Shown: positions 21,914-30,078, numbered from the stretch's first letter. The stretch: 31,592 bases of DNA from CAYLHS01 sp964496205 (GCA_964496205.1 CAZBXV010000024.1:1-31592); one strand, 5' to 3'. A program made the numbers and translations. Notes: a model not told the origin generated them from the letters alone.

Positions 21914-23485
21914 ATGCGAGTTGTTGTGGCCGAAACCATTGCGGATGCAGGATTGGAGATCCTTCGCGAGACGTTGGATGTCGATGTCGCCGTCGGAGTC
22001 GACAGGGACGAACTGAAGCGGCGTCTCGCCGATGCCGAGGCGCTCATCGTCAGGTCGGGCACCAAGGTCGACAGTGAGCTGATCGAGTCCGCGTCCTCTC
22101 TGCGTGTGATCGGGCGGGCAGGCATCGGTGTCGACAACATCGACGTCGAAGCAGCCACCAAAGCGGGGGTGCTCGTGGTGAACGCTCCCCGCTCCAATTC
22201 GATCTCTGTCGCGGAGCTCACCATCGGACTGCTGGTCGCGCTTGCCCGTGGCATCCCTCGTGTCGATTCGGAGCTGCGGAGCGGCTCGTGGAAGAGGAGG
22301 AAGGGTGCGGAGCTGTACGGAAAGACGCTCGGCGTCGCGGGACTCGGGCGTATCGGCACGCTCGTTGCGGAGCGGGCCTCCGCGTTCGGTATGAAGGTGA
22401 TTGGATACGACCCGTACGTGGCCCCGCACCGAGCCGAACAGGCGGGTGTCGAGCTGATCGCGGACCTTCGAGAACTCTGTGCGAGGGCGGACATCGTCAC
22501 CGTTCATCTGCCGAAAACACGAGAAACGCTGGGTCTGTTCGACGCGGCTATGTTCGCCTCGATGAAAGACGGTGCACGGATCGTCAACACGTCTCGGGGA
22601 GGAATCGTCGACGAGGCGGCACTCGTCGACGCCATCAAGTCCGGCAAGATCGCCGGGGCGGCCCTCGACGTCTACGAGAACGAACCAATAACCGGAGGGC
22701 CGCTTGTCGAGCTTCCCCAAGTCGTTCTCACACCACACATCGCTGCCTCGACGAACGAAGCACAGGAACGAGCCGGCATCGATGTCGCAGAAGCAGTATC
22801 CGCGGCGCTCGGCGGGGATCTCGTGCTCTCTGCCGTCAACGTCAACCTCGGCCAGGACGTTTCCGACGAGGTACGCAGGTTCTTGGCCATCTCGGAACAC
22901 CTGGGTCGGCTGTTCGTTGCGCTCGCCGAGGGAGTGCCTGGGGTACTGACCATCCACGCATACGGTGCGCTGGCCGATCGCGAACTTCGACCCCTCATCC
23001 TGAGCGTTCTCAAGGGCGTACTCGCAGACAGCTCCGACGAGCCGATCTCGTACGTCAATGTGGAGGCAATCGCAGCGGACCGAGGAGTGACGGTCGAAGT
23101 CCGGCCTTCTTCGGAAGCCCGTGGCTACCGTTCGTTGCTCCAGGTGGCGGGGTCCGTGTCGGGCAGGGACGTATCGGTTGCGGGGACCGTCGGGAGGGTG
23201 CCGTTGATCGCGGGTGTCTTCGGATATCGCATCGAACTCCCGCTGTCGGATCACTTGCTGATCATCAACAACCGCGACATGCCCGGCATGATCGGCCAGG
23301 TCGGGTCCTTCCTGGGCGGCCTCAACGTGAACATTGCCGACATGGTGCTTGGACGCTCCGACCTTCACGAGGGAATGGCGCTGATGGCGTTGACGCTGGA
23401 CAGAGGTCTCGAAGAGCCGGAGATGGAACAGCTGAGGACCATCACCGGTGTCGAGGAGGCCGTCTACATACATCTGGAGACGTGA
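21914..23485 (+). CDS. serA: D-3-phosphoglycerate dehydrogenase (long, ACT-domain type)
   Basis: A 523-residue enzyme for the first step of serine synthesis, oxidising 3-phosphoglycerate with NAD+. The NAD-binding GLGRIG is at 143-148. Catalytic residues are Arg228 (NTSRGG), Glu257 (YENEP) and His275 (TPHIAAS). An intervening ASB domain (about 310-445) and a C-terminal ACT domain (about 450-523) follow, the arrangement of the mycobacterial and Bacillus enzymes in which serine feedback acts through these domains. Its stop codon overlaps the start of the next gene by 1 bp (TGATG). Confidence 0.97.
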   Translation: MRVVVAETIADAGLEILRETLDVDVAVGVDRDELKRRLADAEALIVRSGTKVDSELIESASSLRVIGRAGIGVDNIDVEAATKAGVLVVNAPRSNSISVAELTIGLLVALARGIPRVDSELRSGSWKRRKGAELYGKTLGVAGLGRIGTLVAERASAFGMKVIGYDPYVAPHRAEQAGVELIADLRELCARADIVTVHLPKTRETLGLFDAAMFASMKDGARIVNTSRGGIVDEAALVDAIKSGKIAGAALDVYENEPITGGPLVELPQVVLTPHIAASTNEAQERAGIDVAEAVSAALGGDLVLSAVNVNLGQDVSDEVRRFLAISEHLGRLFVALAEGVPGVLTIHAYGALADRELRPLILSVLKGVLADSSDEPISYVNVEAIAADRGVTVEVRPSSEARGYRSLLQVAGSVSGRDVSVAGTVGRVPLIAGVFGYRIELPLSDHLLIINNRDMPGMIGQVGSFLGGLNVNIADMVLGRSDLHEGMALMALTLDRGLEEPEMEQLRTITGVEEAVYIHLET

Positions 23486-23931
23486 TGGACATCACCAGGG
23501 CCCCGAATCGTCGACTGCGATGGTTCTATCGAGCACCAATCCGGATCTACCGCGCCGGACTGGGCCGGTTGATGGGCGGCCGGTTCCTGATGCTCACCCA
23601 CAAGGGAAGGAAGACCGGGCTCGACCGCTACGTCGTGCTCGAAGTCGTCGATCACACCCACGACGCGTGGTTCGTCGCGGCCGCCTACGGGAACAACGCC
23701 GACTGGTTCCGCAATGTCAAGGCGACTCCCACCGTGACGGTCAACTACAAGGGCAAGGGCCATCCTGCGATAGCGACCGTGTTGCCCCAGGAGGACGCCG
23801 TGGCTGTTCTGCGCCGGTACGCCATGGCCCATCCTCGATCCGCTCAGACACTCGGACGTCTGATGAACGTCCCGATGGTGGGCGACATGATGGAAGCGGC
23901 GGCAACAATCCCGATCGTCAAGCTGGAGTAG
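23485..23931 (+). CDS. Deazaflavin (F420)-dependent nitroreductase-family protein (DDN/FDOR-B-like)
   Basis: A 148-residue split beta-barrel protein of the family that includes mycobacterial Ddn. Typical segments are LMLTHKGRKTGLDRYVVLEVV near 35-55, WFVAAAYGNNADWFRNVKA near 63-81, TVTVNYKG, and the C-terminal helix PMVGDMMEAA. The family binds coenzyme F420 and reduces varied substrates; the real substrate is unknown. It starts on the last base of serA's stop codon, so it is co-translated with serA, though no pathway link is known. It abuts the convergent decarboxylase-like gene with no spacer at all (23931/23932). Confidence 0.88.
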   Translation: MDITRAPNRRLRWFYRAPIRIYRAGLGRLMGGRFLMLTHKGRKTGLDRYVVLEVVDHTHDAWFVAAAYGNNADWFRNVKATPTVTVNYKGKGHPAIATVLPQEDAVAVLRRYAMAHPRSAQTLGRLMNVPMVGDMMEAAATIPIVKLE

Positions 23932-25470
23932 TCAGTCCTCGTCGACCCTGACCTCGGTGAGATCGACTTCGAAGCGTGTGGGCCGAAGGCGGTCGGGGAC
24001 GATGTCACGACCGAACACGTCGTCCCGGGTTTCTGCACGCTTGACGAGATCGGCCCGATCACCATTGACGAGGACGACCGCGGGCCTCGGGAGCGCGTTG
24101 AAGTTCGATGCCGATGTCTCCCCGTAGGCGCCCATTTCGAGCAACGCGATCACGTCGCCTTTGGTGGTGGCCGGCAGGTTCGCCCCCATCACGATCATGT
24201 CGGGCGCACACGAGTGGCCAACGATGTCGGCGCGCAGTTCGTCGGGTGCATCGGCCCGGTTGGCGACCACGAACGGGTGTCTGTTGTGTTCGAGCACGTT
24301 GTCGGCGAAGAAGAAGTAGGTGGTGTCGGTCAGCACCCAGGCGTAGGGAATCGGACGGTGCTGAGTCTTGACGGTCTTCACTTGGGCAAGATGAATCGCG
24401 GTGTTCCCAAAGAGGCCCCGCCCCGGCTCGAGCTGAAGACGGATTCCTTCCGGATCGACACCGTTTCGGGTGAGATGCGTGCGCAACGTCGACGTGATCA
24501 CTGACGCGTACTGCTCGATCGTCGGAGGCTGTTTCGACCGGGGCTCGCCGGTGAGCGCCGGCACGACCTTGCCGATGATCGCGTGGTAGATGCGCGCCCC
24601 GAACCCGCGGATGGCGACCATCAGCGGATAGGTGGCGGCGGTCAGAACGAACTCCGATCGCGGGGTTTCCTTGTTGTTGGGGTCTCGAGGGCTGGCCATG
24701 CCGCCTCCGACGTCGACTTCCCTGGGTACCCACCCATTGAGTTGGCGCGACATCTCACCAATGAGTTCGGCGTAACGGACCATGAGGCCCTTCCAGTACG
24801 AGAGTCTGGCCTGGTGGCGGCCGGCGTGGAAGTGGACCCCTACGAGCTCCACGTTGGAGGCCCTGATCGCCATGCGCGCCATCTCGACGACGTACTCGGT
24901 GGGGATGCCCGACTTGTACACCTGCGCGGCGATGTCGGTCGGCACCGACAGCTGCGAGAAGTCCGTGCGCCTCCACAGGTTGGGCAGCGAAGGCTTGACG
25001 CGGAGCCGAATGAACGCCGTCGCTCCGAGCGCAGCGGCAATCCGGTCGATCCTATCGACCTCATCGACATCCTCGACCGTGATGTGTACTCCCGCCTCGA
25101 TACATCTGCGAAGGATCTCGTCGGTCTTGCCGCCGCCTGTCACCGACACCCGCTTCGGTTCGACCCCGGTCGACAGGGCTCCCTCGAGCTCACCACGCGA
25201 GTAGATGTCTGCGCCGGCGCCTTCTTCGGTGAGGATCTGCCGGGTGGCGAGGAGCGTGTTCGCTTTCATCGCCGGAAGCACATCGACCGGTCCGTCCCAG
25301 CCGGCGGAAAACGCGTCACGGAAGCGGCGGTAGTTCGAACGAAGCTGTTGCTCCGAATAGACGAACAAAGGGGTGCCGAATCTCGAGGCGAGTTCGACGG
25401 CATCGACATCCTCGATGTACAGGTGGCCGTTCCTCACCGAGAGGCAGTCCCCCTGTTCCCAGGTGCTCAC
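23932..25470 (-). CDS. Divergent diaminopimelate-decarboxylase-like (fold-type III PLP) enzyme
   Basis: A 512-residue relative of LysA. It keeps PLP Lys69 (PAMKANTLLA), the TGGGKT loop (111-116), GVHFHAGRH (211-219), DVGGG (253-257), LEPGR (347-351), Cys421, and a GAYG...ASNFNALPRPAVVLVNG tail. It differs from true DapDC in likely active-site positions: the CESGD motif is replaced by CAPD (so Glu to Ala), the family's YN-RPR tyrosine is Phe457, and the HFHVGSQ-like serine is Arg218. About 60 extra residues follow the GGG motif; DapDC is usually 420-450 residues. The GTG start overlaps the pgpA stop (GTGA), so the two are coupled. It is probably a decarboxylase acting on another amino acid. 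Lysine biosynthetic LysA is possible but less likely. Confidence 0.75.
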   Translation of the reverse strand: MSTWEQGDCLSVRNGHLYIEDVDAVELASRFGTPLFVYSEQQLRSNYRRFRDAFSAGWDGPVDVLPAMKANTLLATRQILTEEGAGADIYSRGELEGALSTGVEPKRVSVTGGGKTDEILRRCIEAGVHITVEDVDEVDRIDRIAAALGATAFIRLRVKPSLPNLWRRTDFSQLSVPTDIAAQVYKSGIPTEYVVEMARMAIRASNVELVGVHFHAGRHQARLSYWKGLMVRYAELIGEMSRQLNGWVPREVDVGGGMASPRDPNNKETPRSEFVLTAATYPLMVAIRGFGARIYHAIIGKVVPALTGEPRSKQPPTIEQYASVITSTLRTHLTRNGVDPEGIRLQLEPGRGLFGNTAIHLAQVKTVKTQHRPIPYAWVLTDTTYFFFADNVLEHNRHPFVVANRADAPDELRADIVGHSCAPDMIVMGANLPATTKGDVIALLEMGAYGETSASNFNALPRPAVVLVNGDRADLVKRAETRDDVFGRDIVPDRLRPTRFEVDLTEVRVDED

Positions 25471-25910
25471 GTTGCCAAGGTTAGGACAAGGGCCCATCCG
25501 ACAGCGAGCGCATACAGGCCGGCGACAACGTCATCGAACGTCACTCCGATCGCGTTGTGTTGCCGGTCGAAGGTCGCGATTCCGGGGAGCCGCTTGGTGA
25601 TGTCGGCGATTCGGAAGACAACGAACGCAACCACTGCCGGCCACCCGCCCAGTCCGATCGTTGCCCACAACAACCCTGCCGCCTCGTCGACCACGACCCA
25701 TCCGGGGTCGTCCGACTCGAAAGGTTTCACGGACCAGAGGGAGAGCCCTGTGACTCCGACGGCGAAGATGAGGCCTGGAAGCCAGCCTGTGACCAGGAGG
25801 GCGACAGGCAGGGTGATCAGCGAGGCGAGTGTTCCCGAGCCGGCATCCGATCCACGCACATGGCGGAGGACGAGACCAGTTCCGAACCAGGAGGCGATCA
25901 GCCGATGCAC
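25467..25910 (-). CDS. pgpA: Phosphatidylglycerophosphatase A (PgpA)
   Basis: A 147-residue membrane phosphatase that would remove phosphate from phosphatidylglycerophosphate to make phosphatidylglycerol. Family marks are the DAGSGTLASLITLP segment near 22-35, the acidic VVVDEAAG (72-79), FRIADITKRLP, and the VTFDDVVAGLYA C-terminal motif with paired Asp, along with three or four hydrophobic helices. The GTG at 25910 is chosen over ATG 25943 because a TACCCT -10 box lies 6 nt before it, and the extra 11 residues are Pro/His/Arg-rich. The stop overlaps the next gene's start (GTGA), and the promoter diverges from the S9 peptidase gene. Confidence 0.87.
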   Translation of the reverse strand: MHRLIASWFGTGLVLRHVRGSDAGSGTLASLITLPVALLVTGWLPGLIFAVGVTGLSLWSVKPFESDDPGWVVVDEAAGLLWATIGLGGWPAVVAFVVFRIADITKRLPGIATFDRQHNAIGVTFDDVVAGLYALAVGWALVLTLAT

Positions 25911-25916
25911 CGGGCG

Positions 25917-25922
25917 AGGGTA
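25917..25922 (-). promoter_or_regulatory. Candidate -10 box, leaderless start of pgpA
   Basis: TACCCT on the minus strand, 6 nt before the GTG at 25910. It would drive the pgpA/decarboxylase pair. A second hexamer of the same type, TAACCT (25483-25478), lies 7 nt before the decarboxylase GTG but is inside pgpA, so it may be chance. Confidence 0.4.
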
Positions 25923-25938
25923 GCGGGCGGGGTGGTGG

Positions 25939-25944
25939 TACATT
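25939..25944 (+). promoter_or_regulatory. Candidate -10 box of the S9 peptidase gene
   Basis: TACATT, 24 nt before the ATG at 25969, leaving a leader of about 17 nt. A weaker GACAGT at 25954-25959 sits 9 nt before the ATG and would give a nearly leaderless transcript. I cannot decide between them. Confidence 0.35.
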
Positions 25945-25968
25945 CACGCGCCCGACAGTCAGGACCCC

Positions 25969-27894
25969 ATGAATCTCGACGACCTTCCTCGATTCTCATC
26001 ACTCTCCGATCCTCGACTCAACTCTGATGGCGCTCGCATAGCCTGGACGGTGTCCGCCATGGACGCAGAAGCCGATCGCTATCGACGGACGATCTGGTTG
26101 TGGGACGGCGCATCTGCCAAGCCGTTCACGCAGGGTCCGGGCGACTCCTCGCCTCGATGGTCACCGGACGGAACTCGGCTCGCGTTTCTTCGTAAGGGAC
26201 CCGAGAAGGGCGACCCGACCCAGGTGGCGATCATTGCCGCGGGTGGGGGAGAAGCGCGGGTTGTGACATCCTTCGATTTGTCCGTCGAGGGGATCGAATG
26301 GTCTCCTGATGGGAACCGGCTTGTTGCCGTTGTGGCCACGTGGATCGACGAGTGGGCCGGCCTGTCGGATGAGGAACGGGAGCGCAAGCCACGCCGAATC
26401 GACCGGGTTCCGTTCAGGTTCGACAACAAGGGCTGGATCCATGACCGGCGCAGGCACCTGTATCTCGTCGATCCGGATGGTGGCGAAGAATCGAGGTTGT
26501 TGACACAAGGCGACAGTGAGGACACGGCCCCGGTATGGCGGCCCGACGGCACGACCGTTGCGTTTCTCGGCAATCACCACGAAGGGAATGGCTTCGAGCC
26601 GGGAGTGACGGTTGAAGAGGTCGACGTCGAGTCGGGGGACCGTCGAGTCGTGGTCGAACGCGGCTCGTGGCTGCACGTCACCTACCGGCCTGACGGCGTC
26701 ATGCACGTCGTGGGACAACCGGACCCGTGGTCTCATCCGACGATCAGCTCGGTGTGGCGGGTCGGCGACGACGGAGAGCTCACGGATCTGACCGGCCATC
26801 TCGACCGGAGCACGATGGTCCTCTCGCCGGCTGTGTCTCCTTCGGGACCGCAGTGGATCGGCGATTCGTTTCTGACCTGCCTCGAAGACGCCGGACGGGT
26901 CCGGGTGATTCGAGTCGATCCGGATGGGTCGGTCGATCCTGTCATCTGGGGCGATCGGGCGATCACCGGCGTCAGCCCCAACAAGGACGGATCGACGTTC
27001 GCGTTCATCGCGACCGAAACCACGGATCCGGGAGAGCTGTGCCTGTGGTCCGACGGTGAGGAGCGGGTCCTGACCGACATCAACGGTTCGTTTCGACGTG
27101 ACGCCGGCTTGATCGCGCCGGAGCATTTCAGAGCCTCGTCGGATGGTGTCGACATCGACACGTGGGTGTATCTGCCCGAGGGTGACGGCCCCGTTCCCGT
27201 CCTTTTGAACATCCACGGGGGTCCGGCAGCCCAGTATGGGTTCGGGTTCTTCGACGAGTTCCAGATGTACGCGGGCGCCGGATATGCGGTTGTCGCGTGC
27301 AATCCGAGGGGTTCCTCGGGACGGGGCGTCGAGTTCGTCAAGGCAGTCACCGGCGACGGGTGGGGCGTTGTCGACTCGGCCGATGTCACCGCCGCCTTGG
27401 AGGACGCCCTCGCCAGGTTCGACCGACTCGACGCTGACCGGATCGGGATCATGGGCGGTTCCTACGGGGGGTTCCTGTCGGCGTGGATGATCGCCCGTGA
27501 TCACCGCTACAGGTCCGCGGTCGTCGAGCGTGGGCTCCTGAGCTGGGTTTCGTTTGCGGGCACATCGGACATCGGTTCGACGTTCGGCCGCTACTACCTG
27601 TCGCTCGATCTCCCGGCGGGCGTGGATCGTTTCTGGGAGGCAAGCCCGATCGCGACTGCCGACCAGGTCACCACCCCGACGCTGATCATCCAGTCGGAAA
27701 AGGACTTCCGCTGTCCTATCGAACAGGCCGAGCAGCTGTTCATGATTCTGCTGCGTGCCGGTGTCGAAGCCGAGTTCGTGAGATTCCCTGGTGAAGGTCA
27801 CGAGCTGTCGCGCTCGGGCACGCCGAAACATCGCAGCGAGCGCTTCGAGTTCATCCTCGACTGGCACGCCCACCACTTGGACGTGGCAGACTAG
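25969..27894 (+). CDS. S9-family serine peptidase (acylaminoacyl-peptidase/prolyl oligopeptidase type)
   Basis: A 641-residue cytoplasmic peptidase with no signal peptide. The N-terminal 370 or so residues form a beta-propeller of WD40-like/TolB-like blades, seen in repeats such as SPRWSPDGTRLAFL and IEWSPDGNRLVAV. The C-terminal alpha/beta hydrolase carries the triad Ser498 (GGSYGGF), Asp579 (SEKDFRCP) and His611 (GEGHELS), with HGGPAAQYG forming the oxyanion region. It would trim short, possibly N-acylated peptides. It is divergent from pgpA and ends 4 bp before ilvE. The exact specificity (S9C-like) is inferred. Confidence 0.92.
   Translation: MNLDDLPRFSSLSDPRLNSDGARIAWTVSAMDAEADRYRRTIWLWDGASAKPFTQGPGDSSPRWSPDGTRLAFLRKGPEKGDPTQVAIIAAGGGEARVVTSFDLSVEGIEWSPDGNRLVAVVATWIDEWAGLSDEERERKPRRIDRVPFRFDNKGWIHDRRRHLYLVDPDGGEESRLLTQGDSEDTAPVWRPDGTTVAFLGNHHEGNGFEPGVTVEEVDVESGDRRVVVERGSWLHVTYRPDGVMHVVGQPDPWSHPTISSVWRVGDDGELTDLTGHLDRSTMVLSPAVSPSGPQWIGDSFLTCLEDAGRVRVIRVDPDGSVDPVIWGDRAITGVSPNKDGSTFAFIATETTDPGELCLWSDGEERVLTDINGSFRRDAGLIAPEHFRASSDGVDIDTWVYLPEGDGPVPVLLNIHGGPAAQYGFGFFDEFQMYAGAGYAVVACNPRGSSGRGVEFVKAVTGDGWGVVDSADVTAALEDALARFDRLDADRIGIMGGSYGGFLSAWMIARDHRYRSAVVERGLLSWVSFAGTSDIGSTFGRYYLSLDLPAGVDRFWEASPIATADQVTTPTLIIQSEKDFRCPIEQAEQLFMILLRAGVEAEFVRFPGEGHELSRSGTPKHRSERFEFILDWHAHHLDVAD
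27887..27892 (+). promoter_or_regulatory. Candidate -10 box of ilvE
   Basis: CAGACT, at the end of the peptidase gene, 6 nt before the ATG at 27899. It is identical to the box before the MeaB gene. Confidence 0.35.
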
Positions 27895-27898
27895 GCGT

Positions 27899-28813
27899 AT
27901 GGACGCGTCACGATTCATCTGGATGGATGGGAAGCTCGTCGCCTGGGAGGACGCCACCGTGCATGTCCTCTCTCACGGGCTTCACTACGGCACCGGGGTA
28001 TTCGAAGGCATCCGTGCCTACGAGACCCCCGACGGAACGGCGGTATTCCGCCATCGGGAACACATGGAACGCCTTCACTCGTCGGCAAGGGCCTACGGCC
28101 TCGACGTCGAGTGGACGGTCGACCAGCTGTTGGATGCAGCCCGTATGGTCATCAAGGAGAACGAACTCGAGTCTGCGTACGTTCGCCCTGTGGTGTATTT
28201 GGGCATGGGGTCGCTCGGCCTCAACCCGACAGGTGTGCCTACCAAGACCGCGATCGCAGCGTGGCGGTGGGGGGCGTACCTGGGCGAAGAGGGTCTCCTC
28301 AACGGGATCAGGGTCAGGGTGTCGTCGTGGCGGCGACTCGACCACCAGGCGTTCGTACCGAATGCCAAGGGAACGGGCGGCTACATCAACAGCGTGCTCG
28401 CCAAGCGCGAAGCGATTCGTGACGGCTATGACGAAGCCATCATGCTGAACATGCGCGGGTTCGTGTCCGAGGGATCCGGTGAGAACCTGTTTGTCGCCAA
28501 GAAGGGCCGGGTGCTGACCCCGCCCGTATCGGCAGGAATCCTCGATGGCATTACGCGAGCGACGGTCATGCAGCTCCTCGCCGATGACGACATCGAAGTC
28601 GTCGAAAGCGAACTGACCCGCAGCGACTTGTACAACGCCGACGAGTTGTTCTTCTCAGGCACTGCCGCAGAAGTGACTCCGATCCGCGAGGTCGACAGCC
28701 GCCCGGTCGGAGAAGGCAAGCCTGGACCGATCACGAGACGCGCTCAGGAGCTGTTCAAGGATGCGGTGACAGGCCGCCTCGGCCGGTATCGTCACTGGCT
28801 GGACTTCGTGTAG
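27899..28813 (+). CDS. ilvE: Branched-chain amino acid aminotransferase (class IV)
   Basis: A 304-residue fold-type IV PLP aminotransferase for the last step of leucine, isoleucine and valine synthesis. Visible are HGLHYGTGVFEGIRAY (26-41), the substrate-side RVSSWRR region, PLP-binding Lys157 in PNAKGTGGYINS, GSGENLFVAKKG, and the diagnostic LFFSGTAAEVTPI. Length equals the bacterial IlvE norm. The ATG at 27899 is used because the family begins at this point; a reading from 27791 would run inside the peptidase gene. D-amino-acid aminotransferase and ADC lyase are excluded by the VFEGIRAY and GTAAEVTPI motifs. Confidence 0.94.
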   Translation: MDASRFIWMDGKLVAWEDATVHVLSHGLHYGTGVFEGIRAYETPDGTAVFRHREHMERLHSSARAYGLDVEWTVDQLLDAARMVIKENELESAYVRPVVYLGMGSLGLNPTGVPTKTAIAAWRWGAYLGEEGLLNGIRVRVSSWRRLDHQAFVPNAKGTGGYINSVLAKREAIRDGYDEAIMLNMRGFVSEGSGENLFVAKKGRVLTPPVSAGILDGITRATVMQLLADDDIEVVESELTRSDLYNADELFFSGTAAEVTPIREVDSRPVGEGKPGPITRRAQELFKDAVTGRLGRYRHWLDFV

Positions 28814-28828
28814 GCAGGAGGCACGAAA

Positions 28829-29320
28829 GTGGCACAGCAACCGAACATCGAACTCGCGCTCGACGACTTGCCACGCCTTGAACCGGCTCCTCACGCAGCT
28901 GCGTGGGTCCAGGGTCGTCCCGGGGAAATCACGTCACCGGGCCAGGCTCCGTGGGGTGGCTCGTTCGGGCGCCCAGGACCCGACACGGGGTGGGCGCTGA
29001 AACTCGTGGCGGCAGCCGAGTTCGATCGTGGCGCACGCCCCGCCGTTCTCGAGAGCATCGTGGCCGGGGTCGCGTCTGCTCGTGCCGGAACAGCGGGCCG
29101 GGGACCGAAGGCCGAAGACGTGGAGGTCGCGCTGACCCTGCTCGGACTGCGGCCCGAAGGTCTCCCTGAGAGCATCGTGACCGAGCTCTCGGCCGCAAGA
29201 GCGAAGGCGATCGACCACGCTGCACACGAGAGGGACAAGGGCCGATCGTTCATCGACTCCATACCGGTGGATCGTCTCACTGCCACCCCTGCCGACCTTG
29301 TGCGGATGCTGGCTGAATGA
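28829..29320 (+). CDS. Conserved-looking protein of unknown function (163 residues)
   Basis: I do not recognise a family. The first 60 residues are rich in Pro, Gly and Trp (PHAAAWVQGRPGEITSPGQ, then APWGGSFGRPGPDTGWALKL) and look like a folded but non-enzymatic motif. The rest is mainly helical with conserved-looking EDVEVALTLLGL and a terminal PADLVRMLAE helix. There is no signal peptide or membrane segment. The GTG start has a strong AGGAGG site 7 nt upstream. It is 15 bp after ilvE and overlaps the FAH-family gene by 4 bp (ATGA), so it is expressed with that enzyme and gltX. A cytosolic partner protein is possible. Confidence 0.8.
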   Translation: MAQQPNIELALDDLPRLEPAPHAAAWVQGRPGEITSPGQAPWGGSFGRPGPDTGWALKLVAAAEFDRGARPAVLESIVAGVASARAGTAGRGPKAEDVEVALTLLGLRPEGLPESIVTELSAARAKAIDHAAHERDKGRSFIDSIPVDRLTATPADLVRMLAE

Positions 29321-30078
29321 AGGTCGTTCGAATCCAAACGGGGGACCGAATCGTCTATGGAGTGCCGGAACTCGAAGGCATCCGTGTCTACGAGGGCAGC
29401 CCATTTGTGGCGTGGCAGCAGACCGACGCGGTGGTTCCGTACGAGGAAGCCAAGCTGCTCGCCCCTGTGTTTCCGACGAAGGTGGTGTGCGTAGGCAAGA
29501 ACTACGTGGAGCACGCCGCCGAGATGAGCTCGGATGTTCCGCCGGAACCGCTCATCTTCTTGAAGCCGGCCACCGCAGTGATCGGGCCCGGCGCGCCGAT
29601 CGTCTACCCGCGTGCGTCATCGAACGTCCACCACGAGGCGGAGTTGGCCGTGGTGATCGGCAGTGTTGCCCGACACGTACGCGCCGAGGACGTCGAGCAG
29701 GTGGTCTTCGGCTACACGGCCGCCAACGACGTCACTGCCCGGGATCTCCAGTTCCAAGACGGTCAGTGGACCCGAGCGAAGGGGTTCGACACGTTCTGTC
29801 CGCTCGGCCCGGCGATCGAGACCGAACTCGACCCGTCTGAAGGGCTCAGTGTGATCGCCAGGGTCAACGGTGAGGTGCGGCAGTCGGGATCGACCGCCGA
29901 CATGGTGTTCGGTGTCCCGCAGATCATCGAGTACATCACAGATGTCATGACGCTGCTGCCCGGCGACGTCGTTCTGACCGGGACCCCACCGGGTGTCGGT
30001 CCGATGTTGCCCGGCGACCGGGTGGACGTCGAGGTGCAGCGCATCGGAATCCTGTCGAACCAAGTGGCGGCGTCATGA
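29317..30078 (+). CDS. Fumarylacetoacetate hydrolase (FAH)-family protein
   Basis: A 253-residue FAH-fold enzyme. It has an N-terminal cap (1-50), then FPTKVVCVGKNYVEHAAEM, PLIFLKPATAVIGPG, the metal-binding EAE pair Glu107/Glu109 with Asp138 (TAANDVTARDLQ), the KGFDTFCPLGP motif, and TGTPPGVGPM. Family members hydrolyse or decarboxylate diketo acids (acylpyruvases, 2-hydroxyhepta-2,4-dienedioate isomerase, oxaloacetate decarboxylase). Mycobacteria have a similar gene directly before gltX, and here too it overlaps gltX by 4 bp. The substrate is unknown; a housekeeping oxaloacetate or acylpyruvate clean-up role is plausible. Confidence 0.9.
   Translation: MKVVRIQTGDRIVYGVPELEGIRVYEGSPFVAWQQTDAVVPYEEAKLLAPVFPTKVVCVGKNYVEHAAEMSSDVPPEPLIFLKPATAVIGPGAPIVYPRASSNVHHEAELAVVIGSVARHVRAEDVEQVVFGYTAANDVTARDLQFQDGQWTRAKGFDTFCPLGPAIETELDPSEGLSVIARVNGEVRQSGSTADMVFGVPQIIEYITDVMTLLPGDVVLTGTPPGVGPMLPGDRVDVEVQRIGILSNQVAAS

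Noticed and set aside
21503..23473. A 656-codon minus-strand frame opposite serA and running into uspA
   Set aside because: It is antisense to serA throughout most of its length, and its end is the uspA region in another frame. No recognisable domain.
23932..25470. Plain lysA annotation
   Set aside because: The CES-D motif and the YN-RPR tyrosine expected in diaminopimelate decarboxylase are changed, and there is a large insertion, so a generic family call is safer.
26161..27957. A 598-codon open frame on the minus strand antisense to the S9 peptidase gene
   Set aside because: It lies wholly opposite a clearly recognised peptidase and its translation is Arg/Asp/Pro-rich without family features. 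Long antisense frames are expected in GC-rich genes.
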